Positions 46,745 to 60,220 of a stretch of DNA of 64,000 nucleotides are shown here, one piece after another. Origin of the DNA: Synaphobranchus kaupii (Eukaryota > Chordata > Actinopteri > Anguilliformes > Synaphobranchidae); the NCBI GenBank assembly GCA_029718625.1, contig CM056380.1:111110302-111174301 (forward strand), written 5' to 3'. The position numbers were made by a program, and so were the translations under genes. Each line of letters begins with the position of its first letter. Within the stretch, counting starts at the first letter, position 1. The notes beneath the pieces were generated by a model, which ran no database searches, was not told the DNA's origin, and was given only the letters and a program-made list of their open reading frames with translations.

Positions 46745-47600
46745 CCCGCATTTGAGACATGAGTCCGCATTTGAGACGAGCCCGCATTTGAGACATGAGC
46801 CCGCATTTGAGACATGAGCCCGCATTTGAGACATGAGCCCACATTTGAGACATGAGTCTGCCTTTGAGACATGAGTCCGCCTTTGAGACATGAGTCCGCC
46901 TTTGAGACATGAGCCCGCATTTGAGACACAAGTCCGCTTTTGAGACACAAGTCCACCTTTTAGTCCGCCTTTGAGACATGAGCCTGCATTTGAGACATGA
47001 GCCCGCATTTGAGACACGAGCCCGCATTTGTGACATGAGTCTGCCTTTCAGTCTGCCTTTAAGACAAGAGTCCGCGTTTGAGACACGAGCCCGCAGTTGA
47101 GACACGAGCCCGCAGTTGAGACACGAGTCCACAGTTGGGACACGAGTCCGCAGTTGAGACACGAGTCCGCAGTTGAGACACGAGCCCACAGTTGAGACAC
47201 GAGCCCGCAGTTGAGACACGAGTCCGCAGTTGAGACACGAGTCCGCAGTTGAGACACGAGCCCGCAGTTGAGACACGAGTCCGCAGTTGAGACACGAGTC
47301 CGCAGTTGAGACACGAGCCCGCAGTTGAGACACGAGTCCGCAGTTGAGACACGAGTCCGCAGTTGAGACACGAGTCCACAGTTGAGACACGAGTCCACAG
47401 TTGAGACACGAGCCCGCAGTTGAGACACGAGTCCACAGTTGAGACACGAGCCCGCAGTTGAGACACGAGTCCACAGTTGAGACACGAGTCCACAGTTGAG
47501 ACACGAGTCCACAGTTGAGACACGAGCCCGCAGTTGAGACACGAGTCCGCAGTTGAGACACGAGCCCGCAGTTGAGACACGAGTCCGCATTTAAGTCATG
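46745..47600 (+). repeat. 19-bp satellite, about 44 copies, in two subtypes
   Basis: Left part (to about 47065): units of the GAGACATGAGCCCGCATTT type, with CCTTTGAG variants and deletions. Right part (47066-47580): very regular GAGACACGAGTCCGCAGTT, with GTCC/GCCC and CGCAG/CACAG alternations. Because 19 is not a multiple of three and no unit has stops on the minus strand, three overlapping minus frames of 173-285 codons result; these are not genes. Each unit carries CpG sites. Confidence 0.96.
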
Positions 47601-49287
47601 AGTCCGCCTGGGTTAATACAACGTTAAACTGCTCCATGTCAAATGTCTAAGTAAGTCATGATGTTTTTAAGGATGTTGGGGACATATATATATATACTGT
47701 ATATATGTGTTCCAAAACAAATAAAATAGGCTACTGAACTTGGGAGTTGAGTGAGGGCTGGATTTCAGTAGCTACATGCATACATTTACAAGGTGGTTTG
47801 GCAGTAGATTGGCACAACATGCTCTTTAGCAAGCACCTCCATACAAGAGCTGAAATAACAGAATGTAAGACTTCTGCTGTAAATCTACATCAGTTTCAAA
47901 CGCATTTCATAAGAAAAGCTTTGAGGCTTCTGCCTGCAAAACTGCACTAGTTTTGGAACATTTTCATAGGGCTTGGACAAAAATTCAAAGTCAGATGACT
48001 CATTGACTGCAGGATTAATTCACAACTTTCATTTCTGACAGCGCTTTTTTTTTTTTTTTAAATCATAAAAATCTTCAATATCCAAAGTGCCATTCAGGCA
48101 TCTTAAAAAATTACAAGCAGTCTGGCTAGCACAGCAAACCATGATAATAATAAAATAAATCTAACTAATGCAATCATGCACACATTGCATAAGGGGCACA
48201 GCCATTACAAGCATAGAATACAATTATTACGTTAATATGAATGAAAAGGTTTTAGGTGAGGTCTTTCAGCATGTTTCAGAACATTTTCCTACTTCATCTG
48301 CAACGAGCTTATCATAAGATTAGTACTCACACACCTATTCTAGTGAAACCGACATTAAACATTAAATGGGAAGCAGCAACTGTTGCCAATTCATGGCAGT
48401 GGGATCAATGAGATATTCTGAACTTCCAAATTCATTATTTATTTTCCATATAATGTAAATTTCAGGTGAGGAGCATGGAAATGTATTTAAATATGTGCAG
48501 CCTCTGAGCCAGGGGTTATTGATAATAATTTATGTCTGTTAACATGAAAAAATATAAAAAAATATAAATCTTGCTAGCATGAGTGACCTTCCGCTACGCA
48601 ATAGCGCACAGTACAAATGACAAAAAAACATCTAACTGTTGTAATAATAATAATAGCATTGTCAATAAGTCATGCAGGGCAAACAGAATGTCCTTGGAGC
48701 ATATAGCGGAACGTGTAGTGGTTTCCCACGCTATGTGAACTGAACACATGGTTTACTTTGGCAGAAATCATCTGTAATGGCAGTAGGGAAAATGGCAGGA
48801 CTTCAGGCCTCCCCGCAGTGTAATGCATTTCACAGGTGCATTTCCACAGAAGTGGATAAATAAAGTCTAATTCAACTTAATCTAATCTAATTATCCTGCT
48901 GTGACAACCTACACTTCGAATCAAAGGGAATAAGAAAAATGTCTACGGTTAAACGGCTCCTGCACGTCAGGAAAGTACAGTAAGTTTCCAGGCTCTAGGC
49001 CCTCTGTGGGCTCACTGCCCGCACTTCTGGTTAAGCTCCCTGGCGTTAGTTTTGAGCTGGATGAAGATCTGCTCTGCCTACACCTATGTAGAGGCGGATG
49101 GGTGGGAGGTCCTATCGAAACCGTGTCTCCCCCCCAGTCCATGCAGTCAGCCGTCCAATCACGTGACAAAGGGGCAGTCAGCCATCCAATCACACCATGA
49201 CACCGATCAGCAGATGGTGGCCAGTCGGTGAACCCTGGCAGATGGGTCATATTTCGTGCCAAGCCTCACACGTTCACCAATCATGGT

Positions 49288-49324
<37 letters not shown>
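49288..49324. repeat. (GA)n microsatellite
   Basis: Perfect GA run of about 18 repeats. Confidence 0.95.
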
Positions 49325-49330
<6 letters not shown>

Positions 49331-49759
49331 TCCCATGTATCGCCTTGACCGCTCCGGTAAAAACGGGAGGCAACTGGTGTTCATGGACCAAGGAGCATCT
49401 GAAAATGCCAGTTCAGCATATTCGGTCGAACACTGGTGAGCAAAGTGTGCGATTGGTAACATAAAGGAGTGACCTCTTTGTACGGGCCTTTGAAAACGAG
49501 CCAGTTCGTTGATTGGCCATTCATGTTAAAAGGAGTGACACACTATGCAACTCAATGCGCGAGTGCTTCCTGTAAGGTAGTTAAATGTGAGACTTCTGTA
49601 TTATCATTAAGTATGAAGTATTCAGGATTTGTATTTTGGGTCCAGTGGTTACCATAGTTAACCTGTATTTGTGCTCTAGTGATGTCACACATACTCTCTC
49701 TGGCCTGGGGATACTGTTAGCCAGGTCAGGCACCACTGAATCAGGTGAATGCACTCATG

Positions 49760-49813
49760 TTTGCTTATATTGGAAGTATAAAGAGCATCTGCTTAGTAAA
49801 TGTAATGTAAAAG
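49760..49813 (+). mobile_element. L2-type SINE/LINE tail fragment
   Basis: GGAAGTATAAAGAGCATCTGC then TTAGTAAATGTAATGTAA matches the tail of the SINE family at 4283, with the GGATA stem-loop degraded. The head is not recognisable. Confidence 0.5.
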
Positions 49814-51560
49814 TACAATGAATAACCACAAACGCAGAAAGCAACGTGATAGGTTATTCTCACGCAAAGCAAACTTGGACAGACTCAACAGCTACACAAC
49901 AAATTTTAAAAAAATTCCCTCAAAATGAAATATCATACATTTATATTAGAAATGAACATGAATAATACATACATACTGTATGTGAAAGTATGAACAAGGC
50001 TTTTTAATCCCTGGGGAACACTGTTATAGTAGTTTTTTTATATATAAGGGCTGGCTTTGAGCTTGGGGTCATCTATCATAATTTGTGGTAATATTAAAAA
50101 ATATCATCTACTAAGAAGTTTTACAGCTTATTCTGGAAAACAGCACCATATAAATGTCAAAAATAGCCAATTTTATTATTTTTATATGAAGAATAATAAA
50201 ATTATTATTGGCCTTCAGAGAATACACTAAAATATGTCAGGATGAAGGGTATTTTTTCCTGTTTGTTTTAAACGATCAACCTGTGATCACCCCCCCATAC
50301 CAGCCATTGAAAAGCCAGCAGGTCATCAAAAACATATGTAAATAGCTAAAATATCACTCATTGCACACAAAAACCATCTGGGCCAATCAAAAACAAACAC
50401 TAAAATAAGTGATTGTGTGACGAGCCCAAAAACACCACAAAACAGCGGAAAAAAACAAAAATAAACGGAAAAGAGAAGGGGAACAAAAGAAACAAAGGAT
50501 CTAATCCAGAGGCAAGTCAAACCCACATCTAATGGGCCTGGCCTTCACAGGCCCTACAGAACAGGTACTCAAAATTTTAGGATGGATATTGCTGCAATAT
50601 GCATACGGATTTCACATCATCTTATAAACATAAACATTTAGTTACATGTTTACGTGTAAAAGAGTTCTTTGATTATTACAATCTAGTCAAGTGTGGAACA
50701 TGACTTGCCATCGTCTTCGTCATCCATGACAACGTTAGAGACGAGGAGGCTTTCCATTGGCCAGCTATAGCTATATTTTTTCTAGTTACAAAGCGACAAA
50801 GATTTCTTTGATAACAGTCACCAAGTTACCAAGCAACCTGAAGCAAGCACAAGAGTGTAGGAATAACACTCCGTTCCAGGCAGGGTGACATGAAAGAACA
50901 TGTTTCTTTCCAGAGGTGGACATGTACTACAGGCACATAACGTACGCAAAGTGGACTCTTATTGCCTCTAACACATCCACCACAGAAACCACATCCGAGC
51001 ACATTGCTTTCAATTTCACAGGCCACTGGCGTGCAATAAGGCGATAGGAATCATTTTAAACTACAAAAGCATACGTTTGCTTTATCTGAAAACCTATACT
51101 GTATATTCAAAAACTAATTCTTTGTTCCCAAGCAGTGCTTTGTTGACTCAGTAAAAAAATCTCTTGGTCGTGAGATTTTGCTACTTTCAGTTTCATAGTA
51201 ACGAGTAAACCGCAAGGAAAGATATAATTCTGGGCAAATGCATTCCAAAACACAATTAAATAAAGCAGCATTTACCAGTCTACCCAGGAGTATGTATGAG
51301 ATATGAACTTGTGAATAGTAGGAATATTCCTTCCTTATGGGATATGCAGTTTTCCATATATTTTTCACCTTGGCCCATTTCTTTTAGATACTCAATGTTT
51401 TACACATGTTGATGGTTGTTTCCTCGAGCTCTATCCAGCTGCTGGTTTAACTCACAATTAAAAGTTGCCACCCCAGAGAATAGGCCTCTGATACTGACCC
51501 ACCTTCTGTGAATGAACTTGGGTTCATCATTATTAGGGCAGTAGCAGTTAAAATATTTTT

Positions 51561-51857
51561 TTATTTCTGCATGTAACAGGAGCTATTTACTAGTAAAAAA
51601 ACAACAACAACCATTTGGATCAGTAATTGTTTCTTCAGGGTTAAAATGTACCCCTCAATTAAAATTACCACCATTCTCAATCTCCAATTTGAGTTTGAGG
51701 ATGAATAGTCCTCCCCACTAGTGAGTTTGTTACTCTCAACTGTAGAGAAGCGAGTTTCTTGTAAAAAGCATACATTGGCTTTAAGCTTTCTAAGATATGA
51801 CAAAACACAACTTAGCCGGCTGATTGACACCTCTAACACCCGTGAAATAAGGGCCAT
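51561..51857 (-). pseudogene. L1-like LINE endonuclease fragment
   Basis: The minus-strand frame begins with a stretch like the start of the apurinic-type endonuclease of L1-clade LINEs. VLSYLRKLKANVCFLQET matches the usual 'L..LK.L.ADI.FLQETH' motif containing the catalytic Glu, followed later by RLRMVVILI in the place of 'RGVAILI'. The frame drifts into low-complexity sequence near 51600 and no reverse transcriptase follows, so this is a 5' remnant. About 280 bp on the upstream side (51860-52138) could be its 5' region. Confidence 0.65.
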
Positions 51858-52250
51858 AATTACTTACATTCTGTCTTAGGAGTGGGCTTCCAGTCTATAT
51901 TCAAGGCACTAAAGAACAAATACCATTCAGTAAATAAAAGGAAAGACCAAATATATCTGGACCGAATAGGCCACAGCTGTAAATAAAATATAACAAAATA
52001 AGCAATGCATATCCACCCTGCTCTCCCCCATAATACCCCTTGATCCTCTGTACAGATGGGAGATACTGTACAGATACCCCGCCCCCGGCTACCATATATC
52101 CTTATTATTCCTATTATTGTAATTTTCAAATAAAACATAATTAAATAAATCTACTGTCAGGTCCAAGAACCACGGTATTGCTCAAATTAGCTCTGTGGAA
52201 GCAAAAATCCATAAATATTTAATACCTTACGGTATTACAAGGACTTTCTC

Positions 52251-52497
52251 ATTACATTACAGCCATAAAGTCATAAATGTGATCTGACTGAACATCAGAC
52301 ACTCTTATCCAGAGCAACTTTAATTTTTTTATTTTTGCATACAGTAGTATCCATTCATACAGCTGGATATATACAGAATCAATTCAGGCTGAGTACCTTG
52401 CTCAAGGGTACAACGGCAGTGTCCTACCTGGGAATCGAACCTACAACCTTTGGGTTACAGGCCCAGTTCCCTAACCATTATACTACACTGCCACCCA
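52251..52497 (-). mobile_element. UnaSINE1-like SINE
   Basis: On the minus strand: GGCAGTGTAGTATAATGGTT head, GGTTCGATTCCCAGGTAGG (B box, one mismatch), GTACCCTTGAGCAAGGTAC, then the GCTCTGGATAAGAG stem-loop with the GGATA loop. Near the tail about 30 bp are rearranged before the TGTAATG repeat. Confidence 0.85.
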
Positions 52498-55400
52498 AAC
52501 ACACAGTGTGTTTAATATGCACCATGATAATATGCACCAGTGGAAATTGTTTAAAATCCTCCAGATTAACTGGAGAGAGACCAGGGGCTGGCTGAAAGCC
52601 GGGCTGAATTAGCTGTCCTAGGATTTTAGCCAACATTAGACAAACTAAACCAATCTTTTTTTTGGGATTCAGCATCCGAATCATAATTCACCCAAACCGG
52701 TTTAATGCGATCTTACTGAACAGTAAGCAGTAGCTTAAATAATAATTTTTTTTTAAAAAGTGGTCTGTTCTGGTTCTCCCATTGTTAAAATGTGCATAAG
52801 ATTTGGCGTGCTACAACAGACATAAATGTTCCAGCAGTACCAGACAATTTCTTGGAAATGGAACAGCATAGCGGGGGATTTTTTTTTGTTTTTGCCAGTT
52901 CCACCAGGCAAACGCATGCAAATATAGGCAACACTACAGAGGAACGAGTGCTTCACACGCGGGATGGTAGTAACACCAAACGGCGATATCGCTTTCACAA
53001 AAAGATAAAACCGTTGGATGTCACTTTGGAAAGCGGCGCTTTTATAAACGCGCGAGCGCTTGGCACGTGCTGCAAGTGGACTACCTTTTCTCTAACCGTC
53101 CAAAAAAAAAGGCGTCGCCAGCGACCCAACAGATGTCTGGTCCACAGACGGCACGCGCGCAGGCACGCGGGCTCAGACGGGCGCACACACATGGCCCCAA
53201 ACTTCTGAGGGGCGCCATCTGGATGAAGGTTTACATTTTTGGCATAACTTGCGATTTACTGGCGGGTGAAAGAATTCTCATGTCTGCCAGCAGAAAGCTA
53301 TTTAATTCCATCAGATTTTATCATGATCGGATGCCTTGTTTCTGTGAGAACACTGCTCTGTCCTCCAAAGAACATAGGAAGAAATAGGGTAATGTGGGAT
53401 GAGTACATGGAGACTGTGCTGTCAGAAACCACTGGCGAGCTTTAGGAATGTTGTTATTAGGATAAAATAAGCTGACACATAGATTTCCAGTTGTCAATTT
53501 CCTTAAAACATTTCCTTTGGTACAATTACACATTCTGTCATTTACTTTTTGGGAAACACTGGCTGGTCAACAATAAATAAATAAAAGTTTTAGTTTATGA
53601 GGTTACTTTGCCAGAATGTCTTGACATTTGACCTTTGGAAACATCCATGTTTGCATGCACGGCACATGAATAACTCAAATATTATGACTTCTAGAATGTT
53701 TTATCAGCGAATGATTAAACGTTGCTGCACTTCAACCTTGGTTTTTTTTCACCTGTTCAAGACCGGCTCTGGAGCTTTAAGCCTAAGTATAATATTCTAG
53801 CTAGCCAGATACAACCTGTCAATCACAAATTGAAACACCACGAATATTGCTATTGGTCAGTATTTTGGCCATATTATGGTTGCAATTCTGGTAATGTTTC
53901 TGGTTATGGTTGAGATTATGGAAGGGAAGCTAAATGGTAGATTTTGAACACAAAGGCTACCATCAAGCTAGTGTGAACAATTATGCTATATGTTCAGGGA
54001 TGCAGAAATTTGTTGACAAATCTCTCCTCTCTCGTTATTGTACATAACCTGTCATTACACGTGTCCTGTAGGTAATTACATGATTATTAATATGATGCTG
54101 TGCAAACCAGAGCATTGTAGAAAGGCTAGCTAGTATGTACTGTACCCAGGATGCTTTGCAAAATGTATACAGATTACTACCGATAGTCATTATGACATCA
54201 CGTTACCATGACATTGATGATTGACATTCAATGACATTTCCCATTTGCTCAATGATGTGGTACAGGTTTTCTGCCATTTTCTGCTGGACTGAGTAGTAAA
54301 ATAAGATGAGGATGCAGCTGTTCTGTTGCATTATGCCTGGATGAACATATTCGGCATTATTAGCAGAGAAAGCAAGACTTGATTTGCAGAAATGTAACGT
54401 ATATTGTCTGTGATGTCCATAACAGCTGCACGCATCAAACAAGATGCGCGGAAATGAACACGTGATTCTAGAAACTGGAAGATAAAAAATGGCGATTTAA
54501 CGCAGGCAAAAAGAAGCTCAGTTTTTCCAAGAGGGGATTTAAAACAAAAAAAGAAATCAGACCCAACTACTGCACCAAAATCCAATTTTAACAATGAAGG
54601 GTAAGCTCTTGACTGACAGTCTTTTGATGTTTTTATGTTGAGTGGAAGTAGTCAACTGCTGCTGCACTGCAATGTGCATATTAATATTTCTATGTGATTT
54701 GAAAGAGGTTTTTGACTGGAGCAAAGACCCTGAACTCCTGTGTCTTGTCACATCATTACTGGAATTGAAAGAACTCAGCTGTTGAATTTTCCACAGAAGC
54801 ACTGTGGACTGGCCATTCAAGGGGACAAGACTTCAGAGTTGTTTTTATTCCACAAAACACGCTGCACAACTTCAAACACACTTACAGCCTCTGGCACGCC
54901 CTTTACAGTACTGGTTGACAAAGTAATTCTCAAGGTTAATTTTATTCTTCCCGAAATACATGTATATGGTCTGCTGCTTGTGCATTCAAATGGTAGTAAC
55001 TTCTGTATTTGAATATGAGGTCCTCCCTTTCATATTTTTGAATACTTGAGTTCAAAACTTCAAATACCAAGCAGTGCTCATAACAGTGTCTGGATTTCAA
55101 AGACTTGGCGAAACACCCTTCATCTCTGCAATGCACATGGGTATTTTCAGAACTGAGCAGGTAAACAACATTCTCTCATCTTGGCGTTGTGACCTCAGAC
55201 ATCTACCAAGTTAAAGAAAGATATCTGCCAGGTAAAGGGCAATACATGTCACTACACCACAAAATAACTACCAAGCTATGCAAAACTGGTAGACTGACAT
55301 TCTATACTTTATGCCTCCTGTGACCAAGAAGAGACAGGTTTGATGTCCCAATCCAAGAAAAACGTTGGAATATACAGCTTCTCTTGCTGCTGTTTGCCAG

Positions 55401-56303
55401 ATGTCTGAATGATTTGTTAAAAGAAGACCCAAGGAGAGGTCAGATTCAGTGAACTATAAAGAAGTCTGGGAAGCCAATGGTGCTCCGAAAAAGGAGCTTG
55501 TCTCAACATTTGGCGCATTCCGCAATGATGCTTATTTTTCCAAGTTAACTGGGATTTAATTTACGGAAAAAAGGACGTGTGTCTGACGGACACATAATGC
55601 TTTTGACAGACTGTGAAGATTTTCTCATTGAATTGTTTGCCTTTTCAGGGAAGTTCTGTGAATGTTCAGTGAATTAATTTGCCTTTTCATTTTTTTTTTT
55701 TTTTACCAACTTCTAAAACATTGATAAAATTTAATAATATGTACAGGTAAGTGCAGCTCAGTGCAATCTCCTTCCCTTACCTGCCCAGCAAGAGAGACAT
55801 GGTCAGGTGGTCAGTGTCAAATAAACCGCCCTCCCCCTTAATAAAGTGAACTATTAATATGTGCATTGAATTGAAATCCAAACAGGGCATTTAGGTGATA
55901 ATTACAACCACCTCAAACAGAGCTACCTGATGTCCTATACCAGCTGGCTCACATTCAACCCCCCTCCGATATCAGCGGTGTCTTCTCCAAACCATGTGGT
56001 CAAGTAACCATCATGGAAGAAACCCAGGCCCCCAGTTTAACCATTTCTGTTCCAGCCCATTGGAACAGGGTATCCCATTCAAAATTATATATTATATGTA
56101 ATTGCCATGGCGATGTACAGAGGTCACCGCCAGGGACTTTTTGGGCCCCAAGAAAAGATCTCACATTGGGCCCCACCACCCCAGAGCACCACATCCCTGC
56201 ACAATTACAGGACCATTTTTTGAGGGTTCCTGTCAGTCAGGGCCGTTGAATCATCCCAACACCCCTCCCCCCTCTCCATAACAGCACCGCTGAGCGTCAT
56301 CCA
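52498..56303. other. No gene seen
   Basis: Contains a CpG-rich patch at about 53030-53215 with GCGC-rich steps, a T run at 55690-55704, and otherwise AT-rich DNA. A minus-strand ATG with a good donor at 55781-55800 was considered and rejected. No repeat with defined ends was recognised. Confidence 0.5.
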
Positions 56304-56453
56304 CACAGCAAAAATGTTGCTGTCAATTTAACACTGCAGGTGTACATTTAGCACCCTATGGTGTTTATTTAACACTGCGGGTGTACATTTAGCACCCTAT
56401 GGTGTTTATATGTGTCCATGGGTGTTAAATGTACACCACAATTTTTGCTGTGC
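56304..56453. mobile_element. Small TIR MITE with an internal 40-bp duplication
   Basis: Ends CACAGCAAAAATGTTG and CACAATTTTTGCTGTG are inverted. Inside, TTTAACACTGCAGGTGTAC and the following GCACCCTATGGTGTTTA are present twice in a row. Target duplication not clear. Confidence 0.6.
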
Positions 56454-56485
56454 AGGGACTGGAGAGATTCGGTCCGCTGCGATGA

Positions 56486-56499
56486 TCGCCCCCTGCTGG
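56486..56499 (-). promoter_or_regulatory. CTCF-like site
   Basis: On the minus strand the 14-mer CCAGCAGGGGGCGA fits the core of the vertebrate CTCF consensus. Weaker look-alikes are at 18168-18181 and 23946-23959. A 14-base match is expected by chance now and then; binding is not shown. Confidence 0.3.
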
Positions 56500-57741
56500 T
56501 CACCTGGGTGTGTGCAAGGCCTGCCTGTTGAGCTGCTGAGCATGAAGTGTCTTCTACAACTCATGTCTGTGCAATCCTGACTTGCGAACGGAGGTGTGAT
56601 AAGAACCTCCCACTGACATCACATACTCCAGGAGAGCACACGCTTGCCTGTGCTCTTGATAGCGGAGGTTGTAGCAATTAGCTTTTTTAAAAAAAGAAAT
56701 AAATAAAGAAATAAAATAAAAATCAGGTGGATTACTGTAAATTTTACTGCTCATAAAACATGAAAATTTTCACAACTTCAGGTGTCACTGACAGTTTCCA
56801 GAGAAAGAGTGCTGAGGAGGTAATTATGTCTATGTTTGAGACTTTTCAGTTAACATTTGATTGGCTCTTTGACAATTCCACAACGATACGGAACGGGCAC
56901 GGTTCTCTGAAATTAATTATGAGGAGCATTTCACTCAATCAAATTCACCATTACCCTCCCGTAAGTCCAACTGAGTTCAACTGAATGCGGGAAAACAGTG
57001 CTTTGCGCTGTACCAGCGCTGTTGCATACCAATGTGTCTCTGAGTCCCGATCAGTGGGCTGTACAAGGAAGCCTCGTTAATTAAATAGAACCTCAGGGGG
57101 TTGCTCCAATTAGCAAATCAATTGTGAGCAAACACGTCTCAGATTAAAATGGGCTTCTGTTCCTTTTTACCAGCTCAGAAACTGCTTCTCGAAACAATGG
57201 TCAACTCGTCGAAAACCATGTCTAGGAAGGAGGCGTCTGCCAGCCCCTGATTGGCCGCTTCTACACTGGACCCCTCACAAGAACGTATGATTGGTAGGAA
57301 GATGTAGGCCACTTCAAAATGACTTTGTTTAATGATTGAAATGTTATTAAATGTCCTAAGGGAACATGTCTTCCGTTTAAACACATTCTAAATCCAGTCG
57401 GTGTTATATACTGCTTGTAGTCTCAGAAGCTGTACCTAAAGGGAAGCCATTTTGTAAGAAGCACGGTTGAGTTATTTTCTGTGCAAAACCACAGTTTCCC
57501 TTTGTGTTTTTCTTTTTCCAAAATAAATGCCCTTTTGTAATATTACCCATCTCAGATGGACTGGAAGGAAAAGCAATGGCCAGCCTTGTCACAATTAGCA
57601 CAAACAGTTCTGTAGAAGGGTTCATTTAAGGGCGACCGCTCCGAAATCAGAGTAAAAATAGTCCATGTATTCCAATTAATTTTCCGGTCACTATCAAAGT
57701 CACAAACATTCCTCCATGTATCCATGTGTACGCATGCACGC
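56500..57741. other. No gene seen
   Basis: AT-rich DNA with A-rich stretches near 56690-56720. No repeat with defined ends and no splice-framed reading frame recognised. Confidence 0.5.
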
Positions 57742-57955
57742 ACACATTACATTACAGGCATTTAGCAAACGCTTTAATCCAGAGTGACTTACAATGAAAA
57801 ATATTTTTAAAAAGCTGTGTATCCATTTGTACAGCTGTATATATACTGAAGCAATTCAGGTGAAGTACCTTGCTCTAGGGTACAATGGCAGTGTCCTACC
57901 TGGGAATGAAACCTGAAACCTAAAACCTTTCGGTTACAAGTCCAGTTCCTGACAT
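57742..57955 (-). mobile_element. UnaSINE1-like SINE
   Basis: Minus orientation. The tail stem reads CTCTGGATTAAAGCG, so the hairpin has substitutions; the middle block GTACCCTAGAGCAAGGTAC is kept. The head is eroded beyond the B box, where a short insertion (CTAAAACC) is seen. Confidence 0.8.
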
Positions 57956-58981
57956 CCTTACACGCACGCACGCAAGGGCTGCTTCTCCTGATTAGTGTGA
58001 AGCTAAATTCAGAAGGCCCAAACCCCCCACCCAATTCTCATTTCTCCCCGACAGCTTGCGCAAATATCACATCTAATTTAATATTCCCATCAGATGTCAG
58101 CGCAGATTATTAACTGACAGTAAGAGTAGGGTGACATCAGCTGGCTTGCAAGACCATCCGTCTGCCTAACGTTGTATGTTTATTTTTTCAGGAGCATCCG
58201 GGATGGTCCACGGTTATATTTCACACACACTCCTGCCCCCGAACACACGGTAGCAGCCATACTAAATCACATAGCACCCTGAGTGAATGACCAGCTGCGC
58301 CCTTATCTAATACACTATTAACACATTATTAAATACTCAAAAGGACTAAAGTGTGTAGTCACTTTCATTGTAGAGTGTGGAAGATTTATCTCAAACAAGG
58401 TACAAGCTCCATGCAGATTGAAGCAAGATTATATTGCGCCTCATTAAGAGGGAAAGATTGCAGATATTGAAAAATACCAACAATGCTATTGAAACGGACT
58501 TGGCCCTAGGGTAATGCAAAATCCATACAGTTAAATGGAAATAGCGTATTATCGCATGGTACAAAGCCAAAGCATTAATTACTTAGCATTGTACTCAAAC
58601 TAGCCATGATGTGAATTCAATCTTTCTTACTTTACTTGTGCATGTTGCAATATGACGGCTTGTGTACCCGATGTGCAGTTATGATGTGCACAACAAGTTA
58701 AATGCCTTTCAGTAAATATTTGCCTGCCTGTAAAGCTAAACGTATAAATTATTGTGTGTAAAACCTGCGATCACGTCTCATATTTTCAGTTAAAGGATGA
58801 TGCGGTGAACCTTATCTGCCGGGCATCCTGATTTTCGCCAAGACAGCTGTCAACACTCGATAACAGATCGCATGCATCACCAGCCAAGCATAGCCCTGCG
58901 ACTCTGCTTAGTAATCCACATGCAGTTTGTGCTTTTCCAATTAACCTTTTAAATGAATACATTCATGTTTTATTTTCATTA
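57956..58981. other. No gene seen
   Basis: Non-repetitive, AT-rich DNA without a recognisable exon or element. Confidence 0.5.
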
Positions 58982-59214
58982 TACATTACAGGCATTTAGC
59001 AGACGCTCTTATCCAGAGTGACTTACACAAATTTTTTCAGCATTTTTTTTTTTTTTTTTTACATTTATCCATTTGCCCATTTATACAGCTGGATATATAC
59101 TGAAGCAATTCAGGTTAAGTACCTTGCTCAAGGGTACAGCGACAGTGTCCTACATGGGAATTGAACCTGCAACCTTTAGGTTACAAATCCAGTTCCTTAT
59201 ACTACACTGCCGCC

Positions 59215-59215
<1 letters not shown>
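58982..59215 (-). mobile_element. UnaSINE1-like SINE
   Basis: Minus orientation, with CACTCTGGATAAGAGCGTCTG tail (GGATA loop), a T-rich expansion (59041-59060), the GTACCCTTGAGCAAGGTAC block and a B box GGTTCAATTCCC. The A-box part is shortened by a few bases. Confidence 0.85.

Positions 59216-59216
<1 letters not shown>

Positions 59217-59251
<35 letters not shown>
59217..59251. repeat. (TA)n microsatellite
   Basis: AT dinucleotide run next to the SINE head. Confidence 0.95.
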
Positions 59252-59252
<1 letters not shown>

Positions 59253-59947
59253 CATAAGGTAATAATGTAGGCCTCCATTATCTCAGTCTAACTTGAATTT
59301 GACCTCTTGCAGATGTGAAGTGGCAATATTTACTTTCAATAATCATTTTCCTTTTCATTTATAGTCAAGGGTGTTTACAATAACGTTAGCTGCAACGGAA
59401 ATTGCAATCGAACTTAAATGAGCACTCTAGGTAAACACACATGTCCAATAAACTACAGAGTAGAATCTTAGCAACCTAAAAAACTATTAATATCAAAAGC
59501 ACACTCCATCAGTGTCAATCATCCTGACTGGAGAGCAAACACACAGAACATGAGGTTAGCCACATTTTCTTCCGATGTCTGCCTTACAGAGGAACATAGT
59601 CAACGTGCGGCTTTCTAGCATTATTACCTGTTCTGTACAAAACAAAACTGAGCATGTTAGAGCTGCATCAACTGTGACCCTTTTAAAATGGAATTTTACA
59701 GATTAAATTTTACATTTCTTTATTTTATTTTTTTATTGGCCCAGTATTTAAACCGTCTGCCATGTCTCACAAATGTTATGCAAATACTACACCTCCTTGT
59801 TTTTATGGTTCTCTCATTTAACAGATAATTCGCTTATCCAACGCATTTTAGTTGACAGCTGCTATCTAGCGATTGCGGACCAGGACGGTGGACGCAATGC
59901 GTGCATTTTTATTTATTTTCATCCCCCTTCATTTGGTGCCCTCACAG

Positions 59948-60220
59948 GCTCTGCTCTGATGTCATTACTCTGTGACGTTGGCAGGGTTTGTTTAAGCTGT
60001 GCTCTGATGTCATTACTCTGTGACGTTGGCAGGGTTTGTTTAAGCTGTGCTCTGATGTCATTACTCTGTGACGTTGGCAGGGTTTGTTTAAGCTGTGCTC
60101 TGATGTCATTAATCTGTGACGTTGGCAGGGTTTGTTTAAGCTGTGCTCTGATGTCATTACTCTGTGACGTTGGCAGGGTTTGTTTAAGCTGTGCTCTGAT
60201 GTCATTACTCTGTGACGTTG
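59948..60220 (+). repeat. 48-bp minisatellite, left part (about 5.7 copies)
   Basis: Unit CTCTGATGTCATTACTCTG, then TGACGTTGGCAGGGTTTG and TTTAAGCTGTG. Copies are almost identical. Each has TGATGTCA and TGACGTTG, which resemble CREB/ATF half or near sites. The frame stays open because 48 is a multiple of three. The array is cut at 60220 by the TIR element that follows. Confidence 0.96.

Larger units (their letters stand above)
47601..51560. other. No gene seen
   Basis: AT-rich DNA. It contains a TATATA run near 47684-47708, a T run near 48046-48060, a GA microsatellite and a SINE tail (next entries). No splice-framed coding stretch was recognised on either strand. Confidence 0.5.

Noticed and set aside
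46704..47590. Cys-rich repeat protein on the minus strand
   Set aside because: All three frames of the 19-bp satellite are open, so the open frame carries no information.
52792..53208. 138-codon plus-strand frame with basic C-terminus
   Set aside because: Composition-driven K/R-rich end, no domain and no splice context recognised.
55781..55800. Minus-strand ATG (MSLLLG) followed by an excellent donor GGCAG|GTAAGG
   Set aside because: Phase does not fit the 51-nt exon, there is no promoter-like DNA upstream, and such chance donors are common.
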